Shown: piece after piece, positions 1-9,273 of the stretch | How positions within the stretch are numbered: position 1 is the first letter of the stretch | How the letters are laid out: each line of letters opens with the position of its first letter | Origin: Acetatifactor muris | GTDB lineage: Bacteria > Bacillota > Clostridia > Lachnospirales > Lachnospiraceae | Assembly (NCBI GenBank): GCA_023664365.1 | Contig: JAMPFR010000013.1 | Location: forward strand, 1 to 64,000 | DNA length: 64,000 nucleotides | Direction of reading: 5' to 3' | Program-made: the position numbers and the translations under genes | Notes under the pieces: model-generated | The model's input: only the letters and a program-made list of their open reading frames with translations | Databases searched by the model: none | Told to the model about the DNA's origin: nothing

Positions 1-92
1 AAATTTTTTTAAATTCAGCATTATGCTGTATCTGGCGTGGGTGTGAAAAGTAACTATGTCTCGGAAAAATGGCGAAACGGGTTTGAAAAAAC

Positions 93-121
93 TTGCAAAT
101 CTCCGCAGAAGGTGTTATCAT
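93..121 (+). promoter_or_regulatory. Promoter of the antitoxin RNA
   Basis: TTGCAA (93-98) and TATCAT (116-121) are separated by exactly 17 bases, a good sigma-A promoter. It points toward the 3' end of the small toxin gene on the opposite strand and has no reading frame behind it, as expected for an antisense RNA promoter. Transcription would start near 128. The role is inferred from position. Confidence 0.6.
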
Positions 122-127
122 AAATTA

Positions 128-235
128 AAGAAGGGAAAGCCATAGAAGCGGCTTACCCTTAACAGTGGAACTAAAGCCTCTTAACGAGGCCGGCCGTTGC
201 TATTTTGGGTAGCAGCGGCCTATTTCTTTTTCCCT
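128..235 (+). ncRNA. Antisense antitoxin RNA of a type I toxin-antitoxin locus
   Basis: The predicted transcript from the promoter at 93-121 runs convergent to the toxin mRNA and overlaps its 3' end. It contains three hairpins: an 11-base-arm stem at about 131-160, GCCTC/GAGGC at 176-190, and a GC-rich stem around 191-220 (GGCCG...CGGCC), followed by a T-rich tract at 221-235 that could end it. The arrangement matches TxpA/RatA-type loci of Firmicutes, where a cis RNA pairs with the toxin mRNA 3' region. Both ends are estimates and no expression evidence is available. Confidence 0.5.
171..190 (-). terminator. Terminator of the toxin mRNA
   Basis: On the minus strand GCCTC-gttaa-GAGGC is followed by TTTAG, about 30 bases after the toxin stop codon. 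A second, larger GC-rich stem lies between it and the stop, so the toxin transcript has a tightly folded 3' end, as is usual for type I toxin mRNAs. Confidence 0.45.
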
Positions 236-312
236 TTAAAGATTGTGTAACACAAACCTATCAGGGCAACAATGAAGATACCAGTCTGTATAAGATCTGA
301 ATATGTAATCAT
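220..312 (-). CDS. Small holin-like toxin peptide (type I TA)
   Basis: A 30-residue frame below usual ORF cut-offs. It begins MITYSDLIQTG, continues as one hydrophobic membrane helix (about residues 8-25) and ends in a basic tail KGKKK. This start, helix and lysine tail are the hallmarks of the Firmicutes putative holin-like toxin family (related to TxpA/BsrG), whose members insert in the membrane when their antisense RNA is lacking. A run of seven G lies 7-13 bases upstream of the ATG as ribosome site; CCCTCC and GGAGGG stretches further up the leader could hide it. It has its own promoter (405-433) and an opposing RNA promoter (93-121). Recognition is by family pattern; toxicity is inferred. 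Confidence 0.75.
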   Translation of the reverse strand: MITYSDLIQTGIFIVALIGLCYTIFKGKKK

Positions 313-404
313 TGCATCACCCCCCCTTTCTTTCGTCCGGAGGGTTGACCCCTCCGAAATGGAGGGTAAAGCCGCCTTTTGCTCTATGGTTTCCCATGTT
401 TATA

Positions 405-433
405 ACTATACCATATTCACACATTGTTTACAA
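405..433 (-). promoter_or_regulatory. Promoter of the toxin mRNA
   Basis: On the minus strand TTGTAA (433-428) and TATAGT (410-405) are 17 bases apart. Transcription would begin near 398 and give a leader of about 85 bases containing complementary CCCTCC/GGAGGG stretches that can fold over the G-rich ribosome site of the toxin. Confidence 0.6.
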
Positions 434-568
434 CAAGATTTTCCCTTTTCCTCTTCATGCCAATAGAAAATCCGATGAACACGGGCTCTTTGAGTTTGAA
501 ACGCAGAATGCCGCGGAAGGTATAGCATTTATTTTATGCAGAAAAATGAAAAAAGCAAAGTGAGAATG

Positions 569-620
569 TTGACAATATGGAATGTACATGATAATATAAT
601 CATATTAATATAATATTATC
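569..620 (+). promoter_or_regulatory. Promoter and AT-rich palindrome before the lipoprotein gene
   Basis: TTGACA (569-574) and TAATAT (592-597) lie 17 bases apart. The -10 falls inside an AT-only inverted repeat, GATAATAT at 590-597 and ATATTATC at 613-620, which could be an operator or a weak RNA hairpin at the start of the transcript. The repeat is seen directly; a regulatory role is a guess. Confidence 0.55.
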
Positions 621-716
621 AAAAGGGGATATTCTCATGTTTAGAACAATTGTACAATATACCAATGAGTATATATTTTGCCACATACCCTATACTCTGA
701 CAGAAGGGCCGATATT

Positions 717-1100
717 ATGAAGAAGATAAATTTTCTGTTAGTATGTGTATTTATTTTTCTATTAAGCGCCTGCGGTAGGACGCAAAATAATTCTGAAGCG
801 TCGGAAAGCGGCAATGTAGAGGTGGAATATCTGAAATATGATGATTTTCTCGGGGACATGGCGGATGAAGAAGAAAGTCAAATATTGGAGAAGGAGATAA
901 AAGACACACTGATACAGGTCGATGGTATTGCTGATGCAGAGGTTTCTGTCTCGCGCGATGATACTGGCTGTAAAGTCAGCGTAAATCTGATTTATGATGC
1001 AGAAGCTGAAGAGTCTGTGTTGGAAAATTGGGTAAAGAACTTTTTAAATACTGTTTTTGCAGGAGAAGAAAATTTGATTCTCAATATAAACCGGGATTAA
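717..1100 (+). CDS. Small secreted lipoprotein of unknown function
   Basis: 127 residues. Residues 1-17 form a lipoprotein signal (MKK, hydrophobic core, LSAC lipobox with Cys 18), so the mature protein should be lipid-anchored on the outer membrane face. The body is acidic (DDFLGDMADEEESQ); the C-terminal half, with VDGIADAEVSV and NLIYDAEAEE, resembles in pattern the small alpha-beta ring-building domains of FliF/YscJ and SpoIIIAG/AH proteins, but this is only a resemblance. An upstream in-frame ATG at 678 would bury the signal peptide, so the ATG at 717 is chosen although its ribosome site (AGAAGGG) is modest. A single gene with its own promoter, closed by the terminator at 1142-1176. Confidence 0.65.
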   Translation: MKKINFLLVCVFIFLLSACGRTQNNSEASESGNVEVEYLKYDDFLGDMADEEESQILEKEIKDTLIQVDGIADAEVSVSRDDTGCKVSVNLIYDAEAEESVLENWVKNFLNTVFAGEENLILNINRD

Positions 1101-1141
1101 CGGTTACTGTGGTGAAGCGTCAGTCCCAAACAGGAAGGAAG

Positions 1142-1182
1142 ATCCCCGTTCTTTTGAAGTTATAAAGAACGGGGATTCTTAT
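1142..1182 (+). terminator. Bidirectional terminator between lipoprotein gene and pyrG
   Basis: A perfect 13-base inverted repeat (1142-1154 with 1164-1176, core CCCCGTTCTTT) separates two convergent genes. The plus side is followed by a T-rich run, so it fits the lipoprotein transcript best, but it can also stop pyrG transcripts arriving from the right. Confidence 0.8.
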
Positions 1183-1183
1183 A

Positions 1184-2797
1184 TTACTTTTCCCTTTCCC
1201 TGTCCTGCAGCGCCGCGGCTACAAACCCCTTAAACAGGGGATGGGGCCTGTTGGGCCGGGACTTTAATTCCGGGTGGCCCTGGGTGGCTACATAAAAAGG
1301 ATATTCCGTAAGCTCGCACATTTCCACGATACGGCCGTCGGGGGAGGTTCCGGACAGACGCAGTCCCTTTTCGGTCAGGGCGGCCCGGTAATCATTGTTT
1401 ACCTCATAGCGGTGACGGTGTCTCTCATAAATGGTCTCTTCACCGTAAAGGGCAAAGGCTTTGGAAGCCTTGTCCAACACACAGGGGTATGCGCCCAGCC
1501 TTAAGGTGCCGCCGATGTCCTCCACTCCGTTCTGATCCGGCAGCAATGCAATGACAGGATGGGTGGTGTTAGGGTCAAGCTCAATGCTGTGGGCGTCATT
1601 ATAACCCAGCACATTTCGGGCATACTCTACAATGGTGAGCTGCATACCCAGGCACAGGCCCAGCATGGGCTTTTTATGGGTGCGGGCATAGTTGATTGCC
1701 AGGATTTTCCCCTCAATGCCCCGGGAGCCGAAGCCGCCGGGAATCAGGATGCCGTTTACGTCCGACAGAAGCTCTTCCACATTTTCGGGGGTCACCGTCT
1801 CGGAGTCAATCCACTTGATATGGACGGTGGTGCGGTTGCCGATGCCGCCGTGTTTTAAGGCTTCCACAACGCTGATATAGGCGTCGTGGAGGGAAACATA
1901 TTTTCCCACCAGGGCAATCTGCACCTCGTTCAGCGGATGCTTCAGGTCATCCACCATTTTTTCCCAGTCGCTCAAATCCGGCTCCGGACATTCCAGCTGC
2001 AGACATTCGCATACCGCCTGGGCAAGACGTTCCTTCTCCATGGCAAGGGGAGCCTCATAGAGATATTCCACATCCAGGTTCTGCAGCACCCGGCTGCTGG
2101 GGACATTACAGAAAAGGGCAATTTTGTCCTTAATGCCCTGCTCCAGAGGATGCTCGCTGCGGCACACAATAATATCCGGCTGGATGCCCATTCCCTGCAA
2201 GTCCTTAACGCTGGCCTGGGTGGGCTTGGTCTTCAGCTCCTGAGATGCGTTCAGATAAGGAATCAGGGTGACATGGATTAAAATGGCATTTTCGTGCCCC
2301 ACGTCGTGCTGGAACTGTCTGATGGACTCAAGGAAGGGCTGGCTTTCGATGTCGCCTACGGTTCCCCCAACCTCGATAATGGCGATCCGGGTGTCGGGGT
2401 CGGTAAAGTTCCGGTAGAACCGGCTCTTGATTTCGTTGGTGATATGAGGAATGACCTGTACGGTACCGCCGCCGTAGTCTCCCCGCCGCTCCTTCTGCAA
2501 TACGGACCAGTACACCTTCCCGGTGGTTACGTTGGAGTTTTTGTCAAGGCTTTCGTCGATAAAGCGCTCATAATGCCCCAAATCCAGATCCGTCTCCGCG
2601 CCGTCGTCGGTGACGAATACCTCGCCGTGCTGGATGGGATTCATGGTGCCGGGGTCAATGTTGATATAGGGGTCAAATTTCTGCATGGTTACCTTAAAGC
2701 CTCTGGCTTTCAGCAGCCGTCCCAGAGACGCCGCGGTGATTCCCTTTCCCAGACCGGAAACTACGCCGCCTGTTACAAAAACGTATTTTACTGCCAT
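1184..2797 (-). CDS. pyrG: CTP synthase
   Basis: 537 residues, the normal length. It converts UTP to CTP with ATP and glutamine in the cytoplasm, the last step of pyrimidine nucleotide synthesis. The N-terminal amidoligase domain (about 1-267) has the opening [13 protein letters not shown], the [11 protein letters not shown] stretch and GGTVGDIES; the C-terminal class I glutamine amidotransferase domain (about 290-530) has the nucleophile motif GLCLGMQ and a C-terminal HPE. The start is fixed by GAGGAG seven bases upstream. It follows the DUF1846 gene by 76 bases but a hairpin at 2831-2860 lies between, so it may have separate transcription. No PyrR-like leader was recognised. Confidence 0.97.
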   Translation of the reverse strand: MAVKYVFVTGGVVSGLGKGITAASLGRLLKARGFKVTMQKFDPYINIDPGTMNPIQHGEVFVTDDGAETDLDLGHYERFIDESLDKNSNVTTGKVYWSVLQKERRGDYGGGTVQVIPHITNEIKSRFYRNFTDPDTRIAIIEVGGTVGDIESQPFLESIRQFQHDVGHENAILIHVTLIPYLNASQELKTKPTQASVKDLQGMGIQPDIIVCRSEHPLEQGIKDKIALFCNVPSSRVLQNLDVEYLYEAPLAMEKERLAQAVCECLQLECPEPDLSDWEKMVDDLKHPLNEVQIALVGKYVSLHDAYISVVEALKHGGIGNRTTVHIKWIDSETVTPENVEELLSDVNGILIPGGFGSRGIEGKILAINYARTHKKPMLGLCLGMQLTIVEYARNVLGYNDAHSIELDPNTTHPVIALLPDQNGVEDIGGTLRLGAYPCVLDKASKAFALYGEETIYERHRHRYEVNNDYRAALTEKGLRLSGTSPDGRIVEMCELTEYPFYVATQGHPELKSRPNRPHPLFKGFVAAALQDREREK

Positions 2798-2830
2798 AAA
2801 CTCCTCTTTTCTGCACTGCCCAAAGAGAAT

Positions 2831-2860
2831 GCCTGTGCCGGACAGTGCGGGGGCACAGGC
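2831..2860 (-). terminator. Hairpin after the DUF1846 gene
   Basis: On the minus strand GCCTGTGCC and GGCACAGGC form a 9-base stem with a 12-base loop just after the DUF1846 stop, followed by ATTCTCTTT. The tail is only moderately T-rich, so it may be a partial terminator allowing read-through to pyrG. Confidence 0.55.
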
Positions 2861-2873
2861 AGCTTTGCCTATC

Positions 2874-4349
2874 TCAGTATCGTTTTTTTGTGGTCTGGAC
2901 GGGCTCGCTTGTGAGATCCACGCCCAACCGTTTGTATATTTTGATGTCCACCTCGGAGAGCATGACCGAGGTGTGCGCCTGGCATCCCTTCAGCTTCGGA
3001 AGCTGCTCCAGAGCCCGCTTTGCGTTGACGTCCGCCGCCGCGGCCAGGGAAAGGGCAATCAGAACCTCATCCGTGTGGAGCCGGGGATTTTTCCCGCCCA
3101 GGTAACGTACCTTTAAATCCTGAATCGGTTCGATGGCGTCCGGCTTAATCAGATGCGTGTCATGGTCGATGCCTGCCAGATGCTTTAAGGCATTCAGCAG
3201 CAGTGCTGCTGAGGCGCCCAGGAAGTCGGAGGTTTTGGAGGTGATAATATCTCCGTTCGGCAGCTCGATGGCCGCCGTGGGAACCCCCAGCTTTTCCGCC
3301 CGCTGCTTGCAGGCAACGGTAACATGCCTGTCATCGGTGGTGATCTTGGCCTGCTTCATAAGCAGTTCGATTTTATATACTTCCGTTTCGGAGGCTTCGT
3401 CCTTTATCACCTTGTTCAGGGTGTTGTAATACCGCCGGATGATTTCCATGTCGGAGGCACGGCAGCAGACTTCGTCGTCCAGGATGCAGTTTCCCGCCAT
3501 ATTTACGCCCATGTCCGTAGGGGATTTATAGGGATTGCTGCCGTAAATGCCTTCAAAAATAGCGTTCAACACCGGGAAAATTTCAATATCCCGATTATAA
3601 TTTACGGTGGTTTCCCCGTAAGCCTCCAGATGAAAGGGGTCGATCATGTTGACGTCGTTCAAATCTGCGGTGGCCGCTTCGTAGGCCAGGTTGATAGGAT
3701 GCTTTAGGGGTATGTTCCAAATGGGAAAGGTCTCAAACTTTGCGTAGCCCGCCTTGATTCCCCTGAGGTTATCATGGTAGAGCTGGGAAAGGCAGGTTGC
3801 CATCTTGCCGCTGCCGGGACCGGGAGCAGTGATAACTACAAGGGGTCTCGTGGTTTCTATGTATTCGTTCCTGCCGTAGCCGTTCTCACTGACAATGAGG
3901 GGCACGTTGGAGGGGTAGCCTTCAATGGTATAATGAATGTACACCTTTATGTTTTTCTTTTCCAGCTTGGCCTTGAACTGGTCGGCGCTGTTCTGGCCGG
4001 AGTAGTGGGTGATGACTACACTGCCCACATAAAGGCCCTTTTGCAGGAATTCTTCCCGCAGGCGCAGCACATCCACGTCATAGGTGATGCCTAAATCGCC
4101 CCGGACCTTGTTTTTTTCGATGTCCGCCGCACTGATGACAATGACAATTTCCGCGCAGTCGGAGAGCTGCATCAGCATCTGCAGCTTGGAGTCCGGTGAA
4201 AAGCCGGGGAGGACGCGGGATGCGTGATAGTCGTCAAAAAGCTTCCCGCCGAATTCCAGGTAAAGCTTGTCCCCGAACTGGCTGATGCGTTCCATAATAT
4301 GCTCAGATTGCATTTTCAGATATTTTTCATTGTCAAAACCGATTTTCAT
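2874..4349 (-). CDS. DUF1846 family protein
   Basis: 491 residues, the usual size of the DUF1846 (UPF0371) family, cytoplasmic and common in Firmicutes. The family has no settled function. A P-loop-like [12 protein letters not shown] segment (about residues 172-183) fits the family's kinase-like N-terminal half. The frame extends upstream to 4439, but those 30 codons overlap the structured repeat; the ATG at 4349 ([11 protein letters not shown]) is the family start and has GAGGG upstream. Its leader contains a long conserved hairpin shared with the oxidoreductase gene at 59294, which suggests shared RNA-level control or a shared mobile repeat. It is divergent from ftsH. Confidence 0.9.
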   Translation of the reverse strand: MKIGFDNEKYLKMQSEHIMERISQFGDKLYLEFGGKLFDDYHASRVLPGFSPDSKLQMLMQLSDCAEIVIVISAADIEKNKVRGDLGITYDVDVLRLREEFLQKGLYVGSVVITHYSGQNSADQFKAKLEKKNIKVYIHYTIEGYPSNVPLIVSENGYGRNEYIETTRPLVVITAPGPGSGKMATCLSQLYHDNLRGIKAGYAKFETFPIWNIPLKHPINLAYEAATADLNDVNMIDPFHLEAYGETTVNYNRDIEIFPVLNAIFEGIYGSNPYKSPTDMGVNMAGNCILDDEVCCRASDMEIIRRYYNTLNKVIKDEASETEVYKIELLMKQAKITTDDRHVTVACKQRAEKLGVPTAAIELPNGDIITSKTSDFLGASAALLLNALKHLAGIDHDTHLIKPDAIEPIQDLKVRYLGGKNPRLHTDEVLIALSLAAAADVNAKRALEQLPKLKGCQAHTSVMLSEVDIKIYKRLGVDLTSEPVQTTKKRY

Positions 4350-4404
4350 TTTGCATTTGTTCCCTCGCCGTTCGTTTGCACTCACATAGTTCGAAGCACA
4401 TAAT

Positions 4405-4480
4405 GAGAAGAACGCTGCCCAAAGAGGTGTGCTATGCACCCTCTTGCGTTCTTCAGTGTGAGATTAGAAATTCTTCTCAC
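4405..4480 (-). repeat. Structured leader repeat, copy 1 (long bulged hairpin)
   Basis: Read on the minus strand, GTGAGAAGAATTTCTAA (4480-4464) is followed by a hairpin: outer stem GAAGAACGC/GCGTTCTTC (4454-4446 with 4415-4407), inner stem AAGAGGGTG/CACCTCTT, and a one-sided bulge TGGGCA. A second copy at 58971-59101 keeps the fold with a compensating outer pair (C:G changed to T:A) and the same bulge, which argues for a conserved RNA. It lies in the DUF1846 5' leader, downstream of a possible extended -10 (TGATATTAT, 4494-4486). Confidence 0.65.
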
Positions 4481-4550
4481 TCTTTTTATAATATCACAAA
4501 ACGGCGGCGGTTGGAATAACAAAGTTTAGAATTCTTTCACATTTATGCTA

Positions 4551-4579
4551 TTGATTTATCGAATGTTAATCTCTATAAT
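4551..4579 (+). promoter_or_regulatory. ftsH promoter
   Basis: TTGATT (4551-4556) and TATAAT (4574-4579) are spaced by 17 bases, about 60 bases before the ftsH start. A strong sigma-A type promoter. Confidence 0.7.
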
Positions 4580-4645
4580 AAAATAGGTTCTGTGCAACAA
4601 ATGAGGGAAATACCGATATTTGCAGAAAACAGAAATGGAGTTACT

Positions 4646-7141
4646 ATGGACAATCAAATGAATCAATATGATAACGGGAACCGCGGGGGTTCGCCCGGCG
4701 GTGGAAATAACGGGAACGGAAATAACGGCGGAAACAACAGGAACGATCCCCCGAAGTGGCCGGGGATAGTGACTTTGGTTTTGGCGGGGCTGAGCGTGAT
4801 TCTGCTCACCATTTTTATTACAAATTTTCTTTTCGGAAGCATTACGGAGGGCGAAGAGGTTAATTATACCCGATTCCTTCAGTATATTGAAGAGGACGCT
4901 GTAGAGAGCGTAGAGGTGCGCTCCACGGGACAGGTGTATTTTACTTTGAAGCAGGCTGACGACACGGAGAGCACAGGCAGCCAGTATCCGGGCATTTTTC
5001 CCAGCTTTCCCTTTTCCGGTTCCCGGCAGAGCCTCCAGAGGAAATATTACGCCATACTCATGGAGGATGTAAATACGCTGACGGCGCGGCTGGAGGAGCA
5101 TGGCATTGAAGGACATTATGTTCCCCAGAAGAATTCCACGATCCTGGATATTTTGATCTCCATTGTGCTGCCGGTTCTGCTGATGTGGCTGCTGATGAGC
5201 CTGCTGTTTCGCAAGATGGGCGGCGCAGGCGGCCCCATGGGCGTGGGGAAAAATAACGCAAAGGTTTATGTGCAGAAGGAGACGGGCGTTACCTTTAAGG
5301 ATGTGGCAGGAGAGGATGAGGCGAAGGAGTCCCTGGTGGAGGTGGTGGATTTCCTTCACAATCCCGGGAAATACTCCAAGATTGGAGCAAAGCTGCCCAA
5401 GGGAGCGCTGCTGGTGGGCCCTCCCGGAACGGGTAAGACCCTGCTGGCAAAAGCAGTGGCCGGAGAGGCTCATGTGCCCTTTTTTTCGCTGACGGGTTCG
5501 GATTTTATTGAGTTGTATGTGGGTGTGGGCGCAAGCCGTGTCAGAGATTTGTTTAAAGAAGCAAATAAAAATGCGCCCTGTATTATCTTTATCGACGAGA
5601 TAGACGCTATCGGCAGGAGCCGTGATTCCAAGTACGGCGGGGGAAACGAGGAGCGTGAGCAGACGCTGAACCAGCTGTTGTCGGAGATGGACGGCTTTGA
5701 CACTTCCAAGGGCATCCTTGTGCTGGGCGCCACCAACAGACCGGAGATTCTGGACAAGGCGCTGCTGCGTCCCGGACGTTTCGACAGAAGGATTATTGTG
5801 GACAAGCCGGATTTAAAGGGACGTGTGGAAATACTGAAGGTTCATTCAAAGGATGTGAAGATGGACGAGACGGTGGATTTGGACGCTATTGCGCTGGCAA
5901 CCAGCGGCGCCGTGGGTTCAGACCTTGCCAATATGATTAACGAGGCGGCCATCAACGCCGTGAAGGAAGGAAGAGAGTACGTCTGCCAGAAGGATTTGTT
6001 TAACGCGGTTGAAGTGGTGCTGGTGGGCAAGGAGAAAAAGGATCGCATCATGAGTAAGGAGGAGCGCAGAATCGTTTCTTACCATGAGGTGGGACATGCG
6101 CTGATCAGCGCATTGCAGAAAAATTCCGAACCGGTGCAGAAGATTACCATTGTACCCCGTACCATGGGAGCCTTAGGGTATGTAATGCATGTGCCGGAGG
6201 AGGAGAAGTACCTGAACACCGAGGCTGAACTGCGGGATATGCTGGTGGGCCTGGTAGGAGGACGGGCGGCCGAGGAGATTGTATTCGACACTGTTACCAC
6301 GGGAGCGGCAAACGATATAGAGAAGGCCACGGACATTGCCCGCAACATGGTGACCCGCTACGGTATGAGCAAGAAGTTCGGCCTTGTAGGACTGGCTACG
6401 GTAGAGAGCCAGTATCTGGAGGGAAGGACGGAGCTGAACTGCAGTGATACCACAGCGGCGGCAATAGACGCGGAAGTGGTGGAGATTCTTGCGGAAAGCT
6501 ATGAAAAGGCGCTGGCCCTGCTTCGGGACAATCGGGACGTGATGGATAAGCTGGCGGAATTCCTGATTGAAAAGGAAACCATTACCGGTAAGGAGTTTAT
6601 GGAAATATACCGCAGGGAAAAGGGAATTCCGGAGCCTGAGAATAAGAATGAGGCAGAAAAAGGTGGGGGAGAAGACAAAAGGCCATCGGTTATTGCGATG
6701 CCCGGCCCGGTGGCAGTGCCTGAGCCTGTGAGGATGCCGGAGCCGCAGCCCGGGCCAGCCGGGACGGGAACAGAACAGCCTGAGTCTGCGCAGCCGAAGG
6801 CAGAGTCGAAAGCAGCCGGGACGGGAACAGAACAGCCTGAACCTGCGCAGCCGAAGGCAGAGGCGAGAGCAGCCGGGACGGGAACAGAACAGCCTGAGTC
6901 TGCGCAGTCGAAGGCAGAGGCGAAAGCAGCCGGGACGGGAACAGAACAGCCTGAACCTGCGCAGTCGAAGGCAGAGGCGAAAGCAGCCGGGACGGGCATG
7001 GAACAGTCCGAGCCTGCACAGCCGAAGGCAGAGGCGAAAGCAGCCGGGACGGGAACGGAGCAGTCTGAGTCTTCACAGTCGGATGCCGGCCCTGCAGGAC
7101 GTTTTTCCAACGGCAGGATAATATCTGACGACAGGAAATAA
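4646..7141 (+). CDS. ftsH: ATP-dependent zinc metalloprotease FtsH with repeat tail
   Basis: 831 residues, about 200 more than usual. A membrane-bound AAA protease that degrades unstable and membrane proteins. A Gly/Asn-rich N-terminus precedes membrane helix 1 (about 37-60); helix 2 lies at about 166-190. The AAA module has Walker A GPPGTGKT (about 258), Walker B IIFIDEIDAIG and second region of homology RPGRFDRR. The zinc site HEVGH is at about 480. The excess length is a C-terminal tail from about residue 665, rich in Pro, Ala and Glu, holding six 19-residue repeats; this is unusual for FtsH and probably extends into the cytosol. Start ATG 4646 has GGAG upstream; an in-frame upstream ATG (4592) lacks one. 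HflK/HflC-like partners are encoded far away at 51-53 kb. Confidence 0.95.
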   Translation: MDNQMNQYDNGNRGGSPGGGNNGNGNNGGNNRNDPPKWPGIVTLVLAGLSVILLTIFITNFLFGSITEGEEVNYTRFLQYIEEDAVESVEVRSTGQVYFTLKQADDTESTGSQYPGIFPSFPFSGSRQSLQRKYYAILMEDVNTLTARLEEHGIEGHYVPQKNSTILDILISIVLPVLLMWLLMSLLFRKMGGAGGPMGVGKNNAKVYVQKETGVTFKDVAGEDEAKESLVEVVDFLHNPGKYSKIGAKLPKGALLVGPPGTGKTLLAKAVAGEAHVPFFSLTGSDFIELYVGVGASRVRDLFKEANKNAPCIIFIDEIDAIGRSRDSKYGGGNEEREQTLNQLLSEMDGFDTSKGILVLGATNRPEILDKALLRPGRFDRRIIVDKPDLKGRVEILKVHSKDVKMDETVDLDAIALATSGAVGSDLANMINEAAINAVKEGREYVCQKDLFNAVEVVLVGKEKKDRIMSKEERRIVSYHEVGHALISALQKNSEPVQKITIVPRTMGALGYVMHVPEEEKYLNTEAELRDMLVGLVGGRAAEEIVFDTVTTGAANDIEKATDIARNMVTRYGMSKKFGLVGLATVESQYLEGRTELNCSDTTAAAIDAEVVEILAESYEKALALLRDNRDVMDKLAEFLIEKETITGKEFMEIYRREKGIPEPENKNEAEKGGGEDKRPSVIAMPGPVAVPEPVRMPEPQPGPAGTGTEQPESAQPKAESKAAGTGTEQPEPAQPKAEARAAGTGTEQPESAQSKAEAKAAGTGTEQPEPAQSKAEAKAAGTGMEQSEPAQPKAEAKAAGTGTEQSESSQSDAGPAGRFSNGRIISDDRK
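6758..7099 (+). repeat. Six 57-bp tandem repeats inside ftsH
   Basis: Units begin at 6758, 6815, 6872, 6929, 6986 and 7043, each encoding a 19-residue unit of the form AGTGTEQPEPAQPKAEAKA. Units differ by single changes (P/S, S/P, K/R) and the last is the most divergent. The period is a multiple of three, so copy-number change would keep the frame. Confidence 0.93.
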
Positions 7142-7265
7142 TATCTAACGACAGGATTAATATCCGAGATAGGACAATATCCGATTGGCGGGATATTGAA
7201 ATCGGTTCGACGGTTCCTTCCCAAGGGAGGGAGCCGTCAATTCTATGGCGGGAGGAGTGTAGCTT

Positions 7266-9170
7266 ATGTTCAACTTTGAGGAAGAGCTCAAAAAGCTTCC
7301 GAAAGAGCCGGGAGTCTACATTATGAGAGATGACAAGGATGTCATATTGTATGTCGGCAAGGCTGTCAACCTGCATAACAGAGTGCGCTCCTACTTTCGG
7401 GAGAATATCGGCAGAGGCCCTGCCATTGACAAGATGGTGACGCTGATTGCCCGATTTGAGTATATTGTCACAGATTCGGAGCTGGAGGCTCTGGTGCTGG
7501 AAAACAACCTGATTAAGGAAAACTCTCCCAAGTATAATACCCTTTTGAAGGATGACAAAACCTATCCTTATATTAAGGTGACGGTGGGGGAGGACTTTCC
7601 CCGCATCCTTTTTTCCCGTACCATGAAGAAGGACAAGTCCAGATATTTCGGCCCTTATACCAGCGCGGCGGCAGTGCGGGATACCATAGATTTACTGAGC
7701 AAGCTGTACTGCCTGCGAACCTGTAACCGCAGCCTTCCCAGGGATATCGGTCTGGAGCGTCCCTGCCTGAATTACCATATCAGGCAGTGCCTTGCACCCT
7801 GTATGGGCTATGTGGACAAAGAACAGTACCGGGAGCAGGTGGCACAGGCCCTGGAATTCCTGAACGGAAATTATAATATGATATTAAAGGAACTGGAAGG
7901 CAGGATGAAGGCGGCGGCGGAAAAGCTGGATTTTGAAGCGGCGGCAGGCTTCCGGGATCTGTACAACAGCGTAAAGCAGGTCTCCCAGAAACAGAAGATG
8001 ACGGACAATGTGGGGGAGGACAAGGATATTATTGCTCTGTACCGGGAGGAGACCGAGGCTGTGGTGCAGGTGTTTTTTGTCAGGGACGGCAAGCTGATCG
8101 GCAGGGAACATTACTATATGACACATGTGTCGGATGGCAATGAAGCGGAGATACTGGAAAATTTTGTAAAACAGTTTTATGCGGGAACTCCTTTTATTCC
8201 CCGGGAGCTGATGCTGCAGTATGAGATAGAGGACAGCGATCTGATAGAGAAGTGGCTTTCCGAGCGCAGGGGCGGGCGGGTGCATATCAGGGTGCCTAAA
8301 ATCGGCTCCAAGGAGAGGCTGGTGGAGCTGGCGGCCCAGAATGCCAGGCATATTCTGGAGCAGGATCGGGAAAGGCTGAAGCGGGAAGAGGGACGCACCA
8401 TCGGCGCGGTGAAGGAAATTGCCAATATTCTTGAGCTGGAGCATATCGAGCGCATGGAGGCGTTTGATATTTCCAATATCAACGGCTTTGAGAATGTGGG
8501 ATCCATGGTAGTGTTTGAAAAGGGAAAACCCAAGCCCAGCGATTACCGCAAATTCCGTATCAAAACCGTGTCCGGCCCGGATGACTACGCCTGTATGCGG
8601 GAGGTGCTGACAAGAAGATTCACCCATGGCATGGAGGAGCGGGAGGAGCTGGAGGAAAAAGAGCTGGGCAATGAATACGGAAGCTTTACGAAGTTTCCCG
8701 ATCTTCTTATGATGGACGGCGGCAGAGGCCAGGTAAATATAGCGCTTTCCGTGCTGGAGGAGCTTCATATTCACATTCCGGTCTGCGGCATGGTGAAGGA
8801 TGACAATCACCGCACAAGGGGGCTGTATTTCAACAATGTGGAGCTGCCCATTGACACTCATTCCGAAGGATTCAAGCTGATTACCCGTGTGCAGGACGAA
8901 GCCCACCGTTTTGCCATAGAATATCACCGTTCCCTGCGCAGCAAGGCTCAGGTGAAATCTGTGCTGGACGATATTCCAGGCGTGGGACCGGCCAGAAGGA
9001 AGGCCCTGATGCGTCATTTTAAATCTATAGAAGACATAAAGAAAGCATCCGTGGAGGAACTGTCGGAAATTCCTGAATTGAACAGGAAGGCAGCGGAGGA
9101 GATACGCCGCTTCTTTGATACGGTTCAGGACTCCGCCGGTGACGTGAGTCCGTCCGGCATACGCCGGTGA
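7266..9170 (+). CDS. uvrC: UvrABC excinuclease subunit C
   Basis: 634 residues, normal for UvrC, which makes both incisions in nucleotide excision repair. An N-terminal GIY-YIG domain (GVYIM...ILYVGKA, about 15-90), a Cys cluster ([21 protein letters not shown]), a UVR motif near 200-235, the RNase H-like C-terminal nuclease domain (about 390-540, with MMDGGRGQ) and C-terminal helix-hairpin-helix ([13 protein letters not shown]). GGGAGGAG precedes the ATG by 10 bases. Just upstream an imperfect hairpin (7208-7237) without a T tail separates it from ftsH. Confidence 0.97.
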   Translation: MFNFEEELKKLPKEPGVYIMRDDKDVILYVGKAVNLHNRVRSYFRENIGRGPAIDKMVTLIARFEYIVTDSELEALVLENNLIKENSPKYNTLLKDDKTYPYIKVTVGEDFPRILFSRTMKKDKSRYFGPYTSAAAVRDTIDLLSKLYCLRTCNRSLPRDIGLERPCLNYHIRQCLAPCMGYVDKEQYREQVAQALEFLNGNYNMILKELEGRMKAAAEKLDFEAAAGFRDLYNSVKQVSQKQKMTDNVGEDKDIIALYREETEAVVQVFFVRDGKLIGREHYYMTHVSDGNEAEILENFVKQFYAGTPFIPRELMLQYEIEDSDLIEKWLSERRGGRVHIRVPKIGSKERLVELAAQNARHILEQDRERLKREEGRTIGAVKEIANILELEHIERMEAFDISNINGFENVGSMVVFEKGKPKPSDYRKFRIKTVSGPDDYACMREVLTRRFTHGMEEREELEEKELGNEYGSFTKFPDLLMMDGGRGQVNIALSVLEELHIHIPVCGMVKDDNHRTRGLYFNNVELPIDTHSEGFKLITRVQDEAHRFAIEYHRSLRSKAQVKSVLDDIPGVGPARRKALMRHFKSIEDIKKASVEELSEIPELNRKAAEEIRRFFDTVQDSAGDVSPSGIRR

Positions 9171-9273
9171 CGGAGAGTCTGTTCGGTACTTCACATAAAG
9201 GCCAAAATGTGTTAAACTTAAAAACATGGACAAGTGCCGCCCGAAGGCGGCGCAATGAGAAGAGGAGGCCGCC

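Noticed and set aside
2815-2830. A third copy of the structured leader repeat (CCCAAAGAGAATGC)
   Set aside because: Only about 11 bases agree and no hairpin of the right kind forms; probably chance.
4556-5473. A 305-codon minus-strand frame over the ftsH start
   Set aside because: Opposite a clear FtsH N-terminal and AAA region; composition (His/Gln/Arg-rich) is that of a shadow frame.
6758-7099. CRISPR-like array
   Set aside because: Units are directly adjacent without spacers and lie in the coding frame of ftsH.
6499-7224. Long Ser/Ala-rich repetitive frames antisense to the ftsH tail
   Set aside because: They arise from the 57-bp tandem repeats, whose length is a multiple of three and keeps all frames open.
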